Below are positions 1 through 12,070 of a DNA stretch of 64,000 bases, piece after piece (position 1 is the first letter of the stretch; every line of letters starts with the position of its first letter). The translations under genes and the position numbers were made by a program. The stretch is from Notospermus geniculatus (lineage: Eukaryota > Nemertea > Pilidiophora > Heteronemertea > Lineidae): NCBI GenBank assembly GCA_002633025.1, contig NMRB01000356.1, positions 243,916 through 307,915 of the forward strand, in the 5' to 3' direction. The notes under the pieces are model-generated. The model had not been told where the DNA came from. It saw only the letters and a list, made by a program, of their open reading frames with translations, and searched no databases.

Positions 1-130
1 TTAATTCATGCCCTTCGGCCTACTGGCAGACACTGGCAGAGCAGGTTAAAAAGATGGGCTCGACTCTTAAAGCACTTCTTGCAAAGAAAATCTTCTAACA
101 ACTGATTTCAGAGTATTCTATGATGATATA

Positions 131-396
131 CAGTACAGGTCACAATTGACATCCCTACGGCTTCGCGTAAGTTACTCGTAAGTTACGTGTAACTCACGGC
201 TTTGGTTTCGCGTAACTCACTGCATAACTCGCCAAAATCGCATAACTCGCCTCGTAAATCACTGCGTAGCTAGTGAAATTCGCGTAATTCACCGCGTAAC
301 TCACCTCGTAAGTTACACGTAACATAGCTCGTGAATTGTTGCGCAACTTACTCGTAACTTATGCGAATTTAGGGATGTCAATTGTGACCTGTACTG
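131..396. mobile_element. TA-target MITE, ends CAGTACAGGTCACAATTGAC
   Basis: The ends are perfect inverted repeats reading CAGTACAGGTCACAATTGAC and onward, flanked by TA (129-130, 397-398). The interior is a degenerate string of short words such as gcgtaactcac and cgtaagttac. No coding potential is visible. The TA duplication and CAGT ends fit a Tc1/mariner-type non-autonomous element. The same family recurs at 5805-6074. Copy 2 lacks it near 16930. Confidence 0.85.
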
Positions 397-501
397 TAAG
401 TGTAACAAAGAAATGTAAGCATCAGGCACGATTAGTTGTTAGTAAAACAAAATAAACACTGCACACGGATGAAAAGATTTGTGTCAGTTGAGATGACCTC
501 G

Positions 502-1218
502 CAGACCCCTAGCTAGGCATTTCCAGAGGCGCCGTGCCCTGCCTTAAAAAATAACTGAGAAATGCGCCCTGCCCCCAAAAATTGTTGCCTAACGCGCCCT
601 ACCCTTCCTTTTCAACCACCCTGCCCAAGAAATGCACGAACTCGCTCCCGCCCAATTTGCTGCCATCTGTACGACGCTGATGAAGTTAGGATCTCTGCTG
701 TGTAAACATCAGGTATGCAAAATCTCCGCCCAGATCCAGTCTCAAGCAATTCTACTTCGATAAAAACGCTTGCCCCTACACGCACTTTCATTATGCGTGA
801 TTAGTGTTTGCGCAATACTTTTGTTCTGTGAGGTTTCGGATGCAATGGAAGCCCAATGATGCTGCAAAGAGAGCAGGCGAAGCAGAAAAAGCCTCAAAGA
901 ATTGGCAGCTTCGGCTGCCAAAAGTCAGCGAATTGAAGTTTTATTTGGGTTAGAATCTAACGAATAGACTATAAATCCTATTTTGCAATGTTTTGCCCGT
1001 TTTCACCTGGCTAAATCAGTTGAAACTTTTGACAGCAAAGCGCACGTCCCAGGTTCTGCTGGTGTCCTGCCAACTTTCACTGTAAGCATTACACGGCAAG
1101 CCCAGGATGTCCAGTGCACGACCCGCGGTATCGGGTAAAAGTGCCCTTCTTTTGCCCCAAGTGCCCCAAAGCCAGCTTGGTCCACCCTGCCCGTTCTTGG
1201 TCTCCAGCTAGGGGTCTG
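502..1218. mobile_element. Non-autonomous DNA transposon, ends CAGACCCCTAGCT (copy a)
   Basis: The terminal inverted repeats read CAGACCCCTAGCT, with a 5-bp direct duplication CCTCG at 497-501 and 1219-1223. No transposase is seen. The same element at the same site in copy 2 (17033-17732) predates the duplication. A third copy is at 18798-19540. Confidence 0.75.
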
Positions 1219-1650
1219 CCTCGGATGGCCAATCCTGTACTGACACAATAACATAACTCGAGTAAACATGGAGAAACAAGTAAATTTATAATCATACCTG
1301 ACTCTATAGCTGATGATGAAATAGAAAATATATTCTACATGTGTACCAACCATGAGCATGTAGAAGGATGTCAATGAATGACAGATAATTTGGAACAGGC
1401 CCATCCATATTACAATGTACATGTACCCTGTCATTTTTCACACTAATTCTGATCCCTGATTTTCCAGGGTCTCAAGCACAGCAAAAGCAAGGTGTCTGGC
1501 TATAGGCCTAGAGGCACTTGTAGGAGTTTTGCAATGGTTATTTGCAATTAATAGCCTTAGTTCCACCTATCCCCAAATTGGTGGGGTTTTTCAGACACGG
1601 GTCACCCCCGTGCTTAAAAAAACGCCACACTTACACCTATTTTCAGTATG

Positions 1651-1823
1651 CAGTAAAACCTCCGTATAGTGAACGCCCTTGGGACCGGAAAAAGTGTTCA
1701 CTATAGGGAGGTGTTCACTATGAGGAGGGCCCGGTTTAGTGCAATGGTTAATGCAAAGAAATAATTGGGACCGAAAATGAACGTTCGTTGTTCAGAGGTT
1801 GTTCACTAACGGAGGTTTTACTG
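1651..1823. mobile_element. Short MITE, ends CAGTAAAACCTCCGTATAGT
   Basis: A 173-bp element with inverted ends CAGTAAAACCTCCG and CGGAGGTTTTACTG. It is absent from copy 2, which reads straight through 'ttttcagtatgtttcataag' near 18160. The flanks suggest a 2-bp (TG) duplication. The ends resemble pogo/Tc1-type elements. There is no coding sequence. Confidence 0.8.
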
Positions 1824-2138
1824 TGTTTCATAAGTTACTTAACACGGCAAGAGAGGCCACGCCTGCAGCTCAAATTTCGCGGGTTTTTTGGTTTATAGCG
1901 CATGCGCAATATGCAACACACTTACCACGCCATCTGTTGCCAGGTTTAACAACTAGTAATTGCTGAACTTATTGCTCTTACACCAATCTAAAATCCCGGA
2001 TGACACACATGTCTGAATTAGCCCCGGCGAGTTTGGCGGGTCTACAAAACACGGGGTTTTCAATCACGGGTCTATTAGACACGGCAAAAAATAGGTGTAC
2101 GCACAAGAAACCTGGGGTTTTGATGGGTTCGGGATGGG

Positions 2139-2308
2139 CAGGGGCGGATCCAGAATCATGGGAAAGAGGGGGCACAGCCGCCGCATATCGTGGAAAACCT
2201 TGGTCAAATTTTAACATCTTTTCAAAATTTCTCGGTCAATTTTAAAGATTTTCCACAAAATAGAGGGGGCACGGGCCGGGTGTGCCTCCCCCCTTGGATC
2301 CGCGCCTG
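2139..2308. mobile_element. Short MITE, ends CAGGGGCGGATCC
   Basis: A 170-bp insertion between inverted ends CAGGGGCGGATCC and GGATCCGCGCCTG, flanked by ATGGG on both sides. Copy 2 has the empty site near 18475. Confidence 0.75.
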
Positions 2309-2418
2309 ATGGGTGGAAGTACAGCTTATAAATGGTAGGCCTGCCTTTTTTCGATACAACTTTTAAAATCATGAAAATGAAGAGTAGCCATGATATGCCC
2401 ACAAACTAATCCACTCAC

Positions 2419-2597
2419 CTGCCTCTCTTTTCCAGTTCTTTCTTGAGTTCATCACGGAGGCGCTCCTGGTTGGAGGAGAGTTCCCGCAGAGATTGGTGAA
2501 GTTCTTGAATCTGGTCTGGCGCCATCATGTCATCCTGAAACCTCACACCAGGGCCCCCCGGTCGTCTGTGACCACGTCCACGATATTCTGCATCACT
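2419..2597 (-). CDS. CEP128: CEP128 exon 5, copy 1
   Basis: A 179-nt coding exon, acceptor ctcctccag before AGTGATGC and donor AG|GTGAGT. It starts in phase 0 and ends in phase 2. The translation begins SDAEYRGRGHRRPG, contains GVRFQDDMMAPDQIQELHQS, and ends in LRDELKKELEKR. Human CEP128 has the matching segment TGVRF...FHQSLRDLSSEQIRL, as I recall it. CEP128 is a coiled-coil centriolar subdistal-appendage protein, and this stretch is the start of its coiled coil. Downstream exons would lie left of the window. Confidence 0.85.
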
Positions 2598-3142
2598 CTG
2601 GAGGAACAGATAACAACAGTATCATTACTACATGTCAGGGTTTTCGGTAACCCGAGCTCCCGGGTCAAATATGCACGAATCCATCATCTGATGCACGACC
2701 AAGAGGCCCCCGCAGCTGATTTTTTTTTAGTTGACACCTCAAATACAATGCAACGCATACAACTCACTCCTTGTATTTACACATGTATTTTTAGTTCGTC
2801 TACGCGTACTGAAGTTGTGAAAGTGGCACTGGGATCACCAGAGACTGGTTCCTCTCTATGACTGTGTCACATTCATTGAAAATGTGATGACCCCTCAAAA
2901 GTCAGAATATGACGAAGTGACCCCACCAAATTGAAGTACATGTATGACCCTTGGATCAAAAGCACCCTGGGTCCCTGACCCTTGACCCAAAATTCTCTAC
3001 CGAAAACCTCGCTACATGTATTTTTATTCAGGGTTTGTACACCCCAAGGGAGATTTTTCCAGGATATTCTCAGTCACACGGTGATTCCAAAGGTGGATCT
3101 CAAACCAAGATGAATTTTTTAACACACTGTCGCTACAACTGA

Positions 3143-4737
3143 GGCGATCATTTTTTTATACCTTGGTCCTCGGGCCAGCCGCTCGGAAAACGTCAAGAAA
3201 AAAAATAAAAATAAATATTTATTTTCAGCCTGTCCTCGGGCCCTCCGCTCTGCAATATACACCAAATAGAATAAAAATAAAATTTTATTTTTATATTTTT
3301 TCCGCCCGCCGCCTTGAAAATTGACCCATGGGTTTTTATTTTTTTCCTACCGCCGCTCTCATATGACCCCAATTTCTGAAATAAATTTCGTGATGCCTAT
3401 GTTCAAATTCTTTAAACACACTGTGTGAAATCGGCCCTAAATGTTCTTCAGTGATGTCTTTTTAAAGCTTTAATATCAGTTTGAATGATACATGTATCAG
3501 GATAATTCTGTCTGTTTAAGTTGTAATTCATAATGGCAAGGTTGACCATTTTTATTTTTTTTTCCAAAATAAGAATTTATTTTCAATAAAAACATTTTAT
3601 TTTTTTCTATCCTCCTCTCCAAAAGTAAAGTCATAAACAGTGCGAGGACTTGAAAAATATTGAAAAATAAAATTTTATTTTTATTTTTTTCCCGCCCTCC
3701 TCTCTGTCAGGGGTAACTGGAAAAACGCCGAGTGGCCGACCGACCGACCGACTGACCGGCCGAGTGCTCATTTACCAATTCCCATATGTTTACTCCATAG
3801 TCTTACGACAAAATCTACATGTATACCTGTTTTGGCAGTTTCGGCCACTTCAGATTGTTTATTTTATCTGTCACTGTATCCATCACAGATAATTACCCAC
3901 AGATATATGCCCATACGCTGGGTCATCAGCTTGGTGTCATCTTTCAACTCGCTACACAGTAAAATGTTTTGTGCATGTTGTGTCCTACATGTACACTTCA
4001 TTCTATGAGGCAGCAGAAAGGTAGCCTACCGGTATGGACTTCTTGAAAGGAAGGTTCAGTCAGGGACCAGTCGGTGTCATTTCTGAAACTTTGCTGAAGT
4101 TCTTCCCTGATTTGACAGAGCACTCTATTGCATGTATTACGTAAGTGAGGAATTTTGTTCACCACGAACCTTGATAAATGATTTCTTTTGAATTTGTGTT
4201 AAAGGTGAACTCTCCTCCTGATTCTGTCAGGGCAAACAATCTTCAGGGGCATTTTTGTTAAAAACAATAGAACATGCACAAATTATGAGACAAAACCTTG
4301 CCCCCAGGCCTGACAAAACGCCTGAAATAACAGCATTCTTTGAGATTTCACAAGTTATAAACACAAAAGGCTTCAACTAGATACCCCGGAACAAATCGAA
4401 CTCAGACTTCAGTAGGCCAACCTCCTCATAACCAACCACTACCCCAGCTACGAACAGCAGTATACAGATAAACAATTGGGGTTAACTGGTGTCTTTTACA
4501 GCAGACCTGACCCATCCACTTGAAGTTGTTGACAAGTTTAATGACTCCCCACTGATAGCAGTAATTTGAGACTGGCTCGTAGGACCATGGAGTATGTTTG
4601 GAATAGGGACACATCACAACCGAATACCCATTCCTTCACTCGGTCGGTCGGTCGGTCGGCCACTCGGCATTTTTCCGGTTACCTCTGTCAGGTCTGTCCA
4701 AAAAGCCCGAGGACCAAGGTATAAAAAAATGATCGCC
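3143..4737. mobile_element. 1.6-kb MITE-like DNA element with 3-bp target duplication TGA
   Basis: The ends are long inverted repeats starting GGCGATCATTTTTTTATACC, flanked by TGA (3140-3142, 4738-4740). Copy 2 shows the empty site 'aactgagtatg' near 19671. A second inner inverted pair (gccgagtggccgaccgaccg near 3728 and its complement near 4655) lies inside. The interior has tttatttttattttt blocks alternating with gcccgccctcctc words. There is no transposase. The 3-bp duplication and GGC ends fit a PIF/Harbinger-like non-autonomous element. The element at 13096 has related ends. Confidence 0.85.
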
Positions 4738-4770
4738 TGAGTATGTACAGTATTTTACAAGTATACACAC

Positions 4771-4826
4771 CGAATAATCCCTCTGAAATGGGGAAGCTCT
4801 TCTTCTTGGTGGTCTTCGATGAGGAA
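4771..4826 (-). CDS. CEP128: CEP128 exon 4, copy 1
   Basis: A 56-nt exon, acceptor catttcccttcag and donor GTGTGTATAC. With one nucleotide carried from exon 3, it reads VPHRRPPRRRASPFQRDYS, a basic and serine-rich linker. It ends in phase 0 to meet exon 5. The identical exon in copy 2 has the same phases, which supports coding use. The corresponding part of human CEP128 is also a poorly conserved linker. Confidence 0.75.
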
Positions 4827-5434
4827 CTGAAGGGAAATGGAGAACAGGTGACAATGTAACGTGTAAGATACCTCAAGGGATATTGCCACTGTACAGGTGG
4901 ACATTGTGCAGGGATGTGAGTAAAACATTGTGCAGGGATGCGAGTAAGATTTTGGGTAGCACTAGCAGTCTCCGCTAGTCATCGGGGCCGCGAATTTTAA
5001 GAACATTTGCAAAATTCCCAATTAATTTAAGTGACCCATACACAATCAATATTATTGCACAATGTGGGGCCCAAAATAGGGGTATGTGCTTCTGGATGGA
5101 TAGAAGAAAGTTTGGCAATAATATTGCCCATTTTGATCCTCAAATTGTGTGAATATTGAACATGTATGGGCCGCTCTACACTTCCATTTTTACCAAAATA
5201 GGTGGCTAAAAACATGCTGGTAGGTGATCAATTTGGCTGCTTGCTGCCTTCTAACAACAATCTTTGTCAGAGCAACAGAGACATGGAACAAAAAGTTGGA
5301 CGAGTTATCACATGTATGCATCATGTCTTTTAAACTGACTGTACCCTACTGCACTGCAAAACAGGTTAACAAGAGAAACAGTCTTCATCAAAGGTTGTGG
5401 ATTTTATTTTTTAAAGTACAATGCTCTTCCTCAC

Positions 5435-5558
5435 CACTAAAATCATCATCATCATCAAGGTCACTAGTCCTGAGGGGGCGGTCATAACTTTTTGCCACAG
5501 TTGATTTTATTCTCTCCTCCTTCAGCTGGTCCATGGTCTTGTTCATATCATCACGCAA
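5435..5558 (-). CDS. CEP128: CEP128 exon 3, copy 1
   Basis: A 124-nt exon, acceptor ccattttccag before TTGCGTGATG and donor GTGAGGAA. It starts in phase 0 and leaves one nucleotide. It encodes LRDDMNKTMDQLKEERIKS followed by a serine/acid-rich tail ending DLDDDDDFS. Human CEP128 has EHLKESLEQSIDQLRSQRL and then an SASDLDGG motif at the same place. The final acidic run comes from a GAT trinucleotide repeat in both copies. Confidence 0.85.
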
Positions 5559-5804
5559 CTGGAAAATGGAAAACATGGGATAACCATTGGAAATATTCAG
5601 CAGGCATGTGATAAAACAAGAGGCCTCTGGGCCTTGCTCAACAGACCTCACCAACTCAACAATCATCAATCAGCTCCCTGTACCTAAGGCTTCCCTTACA
5701 TTGAAGTATACCGTATACGAAAACACCGATTAACAAAGGCTTCCCGAGGATTCACGACCGTGAAGCCACTGTTAACCGGCATTTTCGTATACCGTATACT
5801 TCTA

Positions 5805-6074
5805 CAGTACAGGTCACAATTGACATCCCTACGGCTTCGCGTATGTTACTCGTAAGTTACCCGTAACTTACGCATAACTCACGGCTTTGGTTTCGCGTAA
5901 CTCACCGTGTAACTTGCCTCGTTAATCACTGTGTAGCTAGCGAAATTCGCGTAACTCACCGCGTAATTCACCTCGTAAGTTACGCGTAACATAGCTCGGG
6001 AGTTGTTGCGTAAGTTACGAGTGACTTACGCGTAACTTTCGCGAATTAAGGGATGTCAATTGTGACCTGTACTG
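5805..6074. mobile_element. TA-target MITE, second CAGTACAGG family member
   Basis: The same ends and interior style as 131-396. It is flanked by TA (5803-5804, 6075-6076). Copy 2 gives the exact empty site 'acttctatgtaaggg' near 21438. Confidence 0.9.
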
Positions 6075-6418
6075 TATGTAAGGGAAGTCTAAGGGCAGAT
6101 TACCCCAGCCCAAGTATAACCTCTCTTTCCTCATTTTGTAGGTGAGTACTGGGGGAAGAATACTCCGGCAAATGAGCCCGAGAAAAAGCGAGGATATTGG
6201 GGGGGCGGGGCTGAAGTGTCGCCTCCTGAAAGCGAGTCCCGGCGAACCCCGCCAGCCCTGGCATCCAGTGAGAGAATGTGCGATGACGTCATTCGTCACG
6301 AGAGTTTATACTTGGGGTGATAATAAATTCCAGTGAAAACACTAACAAGGCATTTTTTGAATTCTTCACGTCTCTATTGACTTCATACCTGACTTTTTAG
6401 GTCTCTACTGAAACGTAC

Positions 6419-6505
6419 CTTATCCATAGCCACCGTTTGCTGTTCATTAATGTCGCGATACGATGTCAACATCTTGTCAACTGACCGCAGGTTGCGATTT
6501 GTGTC
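6419..6505 (-). CDS. CEP128: CEP128 exon 2, copy 1
   Basis: An 87-nt exon of 29 codons, acceptor ctttctttttcag and donor AAG|GTACGT, phase 0 at both ends. It reads DTNRNLRSVDKMLTSYRDIN and ends in AMDK. Human CEP128 has DTSRNLRQVDQMLGRYREYS at residues ~42-61, the clearest single match to the family in this window. Exons 2-5 together add 446 nt, so the block is not a multiple of three. Confidence 0.9.
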
Positions 6506-6584
6506 CTGAAAAAGAAAGTGGACAGAGTGACAGCAAGATTATACAAAATCTATGTTTTGCCGCAATGATTTTTTTATGGCAATT

Positions 6585-6802
6585 CAGTGTTCTAGCCAGA
6601 AATTTTTCCAAACAGGGTGGGATGACTGCATTTTCCTATGATTCTAAGGCCCTGGATTTTCAAACAGGGCGGGAGTGAAATTCAAACAGGGTGATCTAAT
6701 AGAAATGCATTGCAAGTTACATTTTTAAACAGGGCGGTAAAATGACCTCTGAATTTTGAACAGGGTGGTACCGCCCTGTAAAACTGGCCTGGCTAGAACA
6801 CT
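6585..6802. mobile_element. hAT-like MITE, ends CAGTGTTCTAGCCAG
   Basis: Inverted ends CAGTGTTCTAGCCAG and CTGGCTAGAACACTG, with interior words like aaacagggcgg repeated. Copy 2 lacks it ('tttatggcatgcatc' near 22005). The end sequence is typical of hAT elements. An 8-bp duplication is not clearly preserved. Confidence 0.75.
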
Positions 6803-7800
6803 GGGCATGCATCTCTGGAGTCTGAAATCAAACAAATTGATGAAACATATTGAGAACTAGCTTAACACCGAACTATACCGGCGATCACCAGCCGAGTCAC
6901 CGCGAGTATACTCACGGTGACACTCGCGGTGGTTCGCGGGGACTCGCGGGCCAAGTGGAGACAGGGCTTTATTCCAATGAAATATTATAATCGCATATAT
7001 GGACGCTACATCCATGTACAAGTCGTATTTTCGGCTACCTCGGATGACGCAGTTTCGATGCACAAATGGCTGGGAAATAAGGACTAGGAGTCATCCAAAG
7101 ACCTGGAAGAAAGCCGATACAAAATCTCAACGTCGTGTCTTCACATTAAACTTGCTTCATTATTAAACTTGCTTCATAGAATTCTCCAGTTGACTTGTTA
7201 TAACCACACCATTATGAATAGGTGATGACCATTTATCAAAATCAATAACCTGTTAACCTTCTCCTATAGGTTCAACTATTCATACATTATGTGATACGTC
7301 AATTGCCATCAAAGAGCGTATAATTGCCAGATGATTTATAAATGGTGTGCTACATGTAATGTAGTATTGTACCGCGTCCCAGTTAACAGGCAGGCAATGG
7401 GTCATGAATAAAGACTACATGTAGCAATGCTTTTACTTCCGATTTACTGTAGTGCACTGGAGAATCCAAGTAAAAGCATTTACTAGTCTTTCATTTCTTT
7501 ATTCATATGACCCTGATGAGTTATACTCATACTTGTTAGCCTACATGTACATGTACATGTAGTGCTTTGGGTTGTGGTACAATTCTAGCACATTTGGGTT
7601 TTTAAGGGTTCACCACCGAAACAAAACAGTTGAATATCAACATGAAATTTTGCATGTATCTTTTAAATTAAAGTCATTTTTGTGAAATAAATTATTTTAA
7701 AAAAGTTTTCATGGGCTATACATCCGTTGTACCACTGAAGTGGGGCAATTGTAGCCCCTGTGCATGTTAGGAATAAACATGATAATGAAATGGCCAGGGC

Positions 7801-9170
7801 CATTGTGCTCACCTCTGTGATAAGTCTCCGTGGTTAAGGGCGAGCCAACGTTTGCAATTTTTGAAACGTGGCCAGGCGTTGTAAATAAAAAATGTCAAAA
7901 TACCATAAAAGTACAAGATATATGACGGAAATGAAGGCACCTGCGGGGTCTATAAGTCAAAAGGAATTGAATGAGATGTATCTTGGAACGCACTAATTAG
8001 CTAATGAGTTGAAACAAAAGACTAGTTGTCGGAACACTTTCCCAAGAAATGGCACACTCTGAAGATCAAACAACATGCGTATCGTAAAGTTCGTCGTTTT
8101 TTCTACCCAGTCNTGTCTTGACACTTCTGATCAAATTGTCAGACTGGATCCGCAGATAAGGCGCACCACCCTATAAGGCGCACCCCCCAATTTTAGACCC
8201 TTCTTCAAGGAAAAAGGCTGCGCCTTATAGTCCGAAAAATACGGTACAGGATACTTGCAGAGATATTTAGACAACATTGAAACATCGTAACATTTACTAC
8301 CGGTGAGACATGGCCAAAGTCAATTTTTCAAGATGGTCGCCTGGCAGCCATGTTGAAGTCCAATTGAACCGAAATTTGGCATATAAATATATAATTAGAC
8401 AGTACCAAGACACATATTTAGGCACGGTTAAAGCATTCTAGCTACCACTATTTACGAGGTGTGGGTCGAAGTCCATTTTTCAAGATGGCTCCCTGGCGGC
8501 CATATTTGACGTCGAATCTGACTGAAATTTACCATATATTTATATATTATCTAGGTACCATATAAATATGGTAAATTTCAGTCAGATTCGACGTCAAATA
8601 TGGCCGTCTAGATACATAGTTTGACAAGGTTAAAACACCCTACCTACTCCTATTTATAAAATGTGGGTCAAAGTCCATTTTTCAAGATGGCTTCCTGGCG
8701 GCCTTATTTGAAGTCCGATCGGGTTGAAATTTGGTGCACTTGTGCAGGGTGCCTAGATATATCTTCACACCAAATCACAACACTCTATGTCAAATAACCA
8801 TGAAATGTGCCACCAAACAGTGAATTTTGATCTTTGACCTCTGTGACCTTGAAAAGTAGGTCAAATCAAAAACCCGGGATTTATGTGATGTAGTCTCATC
8901 AGAGGAACCCACCATAAAAGTTTCGTGGTTCTAGCTACCAACGTTCAGGAGATACGGCCAAAAGAAGGTTTTCACAAAGCGCCACCTACAGGCCAGAGTG
9001 TACAAGCAGCGACGCTAAGTTTCGGTCCAGAGATAGTTTTTACCATAGGGTACCTGTACACCAAATTTCAAGTTTGTAACCCAAGCGGTTTAGAAACGTG
9101 CCACCCCTGTTAACGACAACGACGGACGACACACCATGAGAGAAGCTCACCTCACAGAGGTGAGCTAAAA
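7801..9170. mobile_element. Composite repeat ending AGGTGAGCTAAAAA
   Basis: This insertion is specific to copy 1. It begins near 'tgtgctcacctctgtgat' and ends in 'ctcacagaggtgagctaaaaa'. It holds several degenerate ~210-bp internal units with 'gtcaatttttcaagatgg' and 'cctggcggccat', then a gacaacgacggacgac tail. Related copies lie at 20305-20530 and 57595-59363. An inverted repeat at ~8500-8608 with arms of ~40 bp (accatatttatat core) forms a hairpin inside it. Position 8113 is N. No coding sequence is supported. Confidence 0.7.
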
Positions 9171-9272
9171 ATGCAGAAAAACCAATGGCAATGGGCATTC
9201 TGCTCAAGGCTCTTGAATGCTCTGCAAAGACGCCGCACAGCTGCGTTCCGGGAACATTGTGTCCAGCCATAC

Positions 9273-9332
9273 CTTAAGAATGCCAGGCAGAGGTTCCACC
9301 TCGGCTTCAACTTGTTTCTCGTTCTCAGACAT
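9273..9332 (-). CDS. Exon C, possible alternative first exon of CEP128 (copy 1)
   Basis: From an ATG at 9332, 20 codons read MSENEKQVEAEVEPLPGILK and end exactly at an AAG|GTATGG donor in phase 0. Exon C is also present in copy 2 (23074-23133). The only indel between copies lies just before the ATG, which fits a 5' UTR there. The phase would join cleanly to exon 2 (DTNRNLR...). That makes it a candidate alternative start for CEP128 lying inside the first intron. No transcript evidence is available here. Confidence 0.45.
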
Positions 9333-9654
9333 TGCCTAAACTTCAGTCAAATATTCCTCCTTGGCAGGTCACAGTTTTTTTTAAAGAGAATGTCCTGACA
9401 ATCCCAAAATATGGGTGGTTATTCCTGCAATTCAGACGTACACATGTATGGTACCATACATGTACATGTAGCTTGATTTAAGATGTTTTTAGGTGACAAG
9501 GAGGTTATGGAGCCTTTATTTTGTCAGAAACCCGTTTTTATTTTTACATTGTAAGTATAAATGTGATGAATTTTTCTTTGTAAGTTATATGCAAAACCAA
9601 AGAGAAGGCAAGCACAAAAATTGACACACAATACATGTATATGATAAATAAATG

Positions 9655-9805
9655 TCAATTTCCAGAATGTTTGTGTTCAGGCTGGAACTTTACAATCCGA
9701 AACTCTAGAACAGAGTCTGTTCTAGAGTTTCGGATTGTAAAGTTCCAGCCTGAAGAAGACCCCGGTTGGGGTCGAAAATTCGCAAACATTCTGGAAATTG
9801 ACTTT
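9655..9805. repeat. Hairpin repeat with CCCCGGTTGGGGTC motif
   Basis: Two ~35-bp arms (caggctggaactttacaatc... and its complement) meet around 9715. They are followed by 'gaagaccccggttggggtcg'. A partial second copy in opposite orientation is at 59876-59965, so this is a dispersed repeat. Confidence 0.7.
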
Positions 9806-9948
9806 TTATTTGCCTTACTTATGCAAAAAATACAATTTATTAGTTAGGATTCAGACGTTGTTTTCTTTACAAGTCCCCGATTCAGTTGTATACATGATTT
9901 AGACGGCTGGTGGCACGATTCAGTTGTATACATGTACGTGATTTACTA

Positions 9949-10537
9949 AAGGCCTGTCTACACGATCATACATTTGCTCAAAACATCATCATACATTTGT
10001 ATGATGATGTCCAAGCTTGTGTGTCGATTTCTGTCTTGTGACAATGCAGCTAAAATTTTGAACATCATCATACATTGTTCAAAACAGCATCATACACTTG
10101 CATGATGATGTTCAAGTTTGTTGTGGATTTCGATCTACAGTCCAACATTCATGGACTTTGTATGATGAAGTATGATGGAGAAAGGATAATGTTGGATGCT
10201 GTTCAAGTTTGTTGGGAAAACCGTCCACACGATCATACATTTGTCCATGAACATCATCACACATTTTTTTGGGGATGTTTTGCATTGGCAAGATGAAACA
10301 TGCAGCTAAAAATTTGAACATCATCATACATGTTCAGGTTTGTTGGGAAAACAGTCCACACGATCATACATTTTGTCCTGAACATCATCACACAAATTTG
10401 AACATCATCATACATGTTGGTTGCTGTTCAAGTTTGTTGGGAAAACAGCCTACACAATCAAATATCTGTCCATGAACATCATCACACAAATGTTTGATGA
10501 TGTTTTGAACAAATGTATGATCGTGTAGACAGGCCTT
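9949..10537. mobile_element. Palindromic MITE with internal tandem units, ends AAGGCCTGTCTACACGATCA
   Basis: Inverted ends of ~45 bp begin AAGGCCTGTCTACACGATCA. The interior repeats a unit containing 'gttcaagtttgttgggaaaa', 'cacacgatcatacatttgtc' and 'gaacatcatcac' about six times in both orientations. It is absent from copy 2. There is no coding sequence. Confidence 0.8.
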
Positions 10538-10887
10538 TAGATTAGAATTAGATGATAGATGGCGCTTCAAGGCAGAATTATTGTCATTGGATTGATGTGG
10601 CAGTGGTACATGTGGAACTTCGGTTATTTTCCTTTTACATGTTCCATTTATGAGCCAGGGTTTCTGCCAGAAATATTTTTGAGGGTATGCAGCTCTTCAA
10701 AATCAGCAAAAAACCTATGAAATCAAAGAAAATGGCCCTTTTCTGTTCCTTTGAGGGTACTCACAGCGTACCCTGCGTACCCTCTGGCGGAAACACTGTG
10801 AGCATAGCACATCATGCAAATACATACCGGTACGCATGTACCGGTATATGTACATTGTATGTGACCCTCTGGCACATTGTCGCAGCA

Positions 10888-10985
10888 GGGCTTGTCTTTT
10901 AAGGTGAGCAACTGTGCTCGTGCAAAAAAATGTGCACCTAGCACTCAAAAAAGCTGAAATTCTGCACGCCTTCAAAATATCTGTA
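10888..10985. mobile_element. Fragment of hAT-like element (AGGGCTTGTCTTTTAAGG end)
   Basis: The segment 'agggcttgtcttttaaggtg' through 'ctagcactcaaaaaagctga' matches the left end of the full element at 25560-27244. Only the 5' end is recognisable here. Confidence 0.6.
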
Positions 10986-12070
10986 TTGTCGACAGATGTT
11001 ACATGTACAATGTATGAGAGAGAGTGTGGTAATGAATGTTAAAAGTGTTCATAGTAGGGGTATCGCCTGAAGTTGGCATTTCAATCGCTCAGTTTGAACC
11101 AATGGCAATATCAAAACTATGAACACGTGTATTCATGTTAGTTTGTCCACGTGTACTGAAGATGGCGCTGCGATCACCATAGCAAACTGACCAAATGAAT
11201 GATAAGGCTTACCTAGCTGTCTTAAGTCTGGCAATATCTAACAAAACTTGCAAGAAAAATTCTCCCAAATAAAAATGGGTTACAAACAAAATTAAAGGCT
11301 ACCTCCCCGTCACATCAAGCAGCTACACACATTACACATGTACCGTCGCGTACCGTACATCTAAATCTATGGGAACCGCCCATATTTTTTACCAAAATAC
11401 ATGTACATGTATGACTATGAGAATATTTGTCGTACATGTACCAGTAATGGACAGGAATGACAGGACTAAGGACGAAAAGTAGAAATGTATTCCATTATTC
11501 CAGGAAATCCCTGGAGGCCAAAGCCAAAATCCATGAAAGAATGACAGACTTCTCTTTTACGATCACAAATTTAGTGACCGCATGATTTGAGTCCTACATT
11601 TACATGTACAATGACTTGTATGACCACATACGCTAAAGCTAGCATGGAGGCCACTACCGGTATGTACATGTATCATTGTATGTAATACTCAAGAGGGGAC
11701 AAATCTGCCAAAGGCCTGGACAAATTACCAACTCCAGGCATGGGAACAATTGATTTTTTCAGTCAAAGGAGTAGTACATACACACGAAATAGTACATTGG
11801 TAAACAATAAAGGACAATGCCTATGCAGACGAAGAATTTGATTGTATTGTGTGGGACACGACAGGTCATTTCATGGTCTGATTTGCTCAATCAGCCAATC
11901 ATCATGATTTATTGTTTGTCGTACATGTCTTATCAACAAAAATCAGAGAAATATTGACTCGACTCTCACTCAAAAATTGGAATTGGCACATTCAAGAAAC
12001 GAACAAATTTGAAACTGAGGTGATCAGTAGGCTACGAGGGTGTCTATAAAGTAAGACCTAACATACCTAA

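Noticed and set aside
1003-1434. 143-codon open frame on the minus strand (and its counterpart near 17516-17809)
   Set aside because: It runs across the end of the CAGACC element and differs between copies by frame-breaking indels.
10075-10500. Regularly spaced repeats that might suggest a CRISPR-like array
   Set aside because: The units are internal repeats of a palindromic MITE in eukaryotic DNA, in both orientations, with no unique spacers of fixed length.
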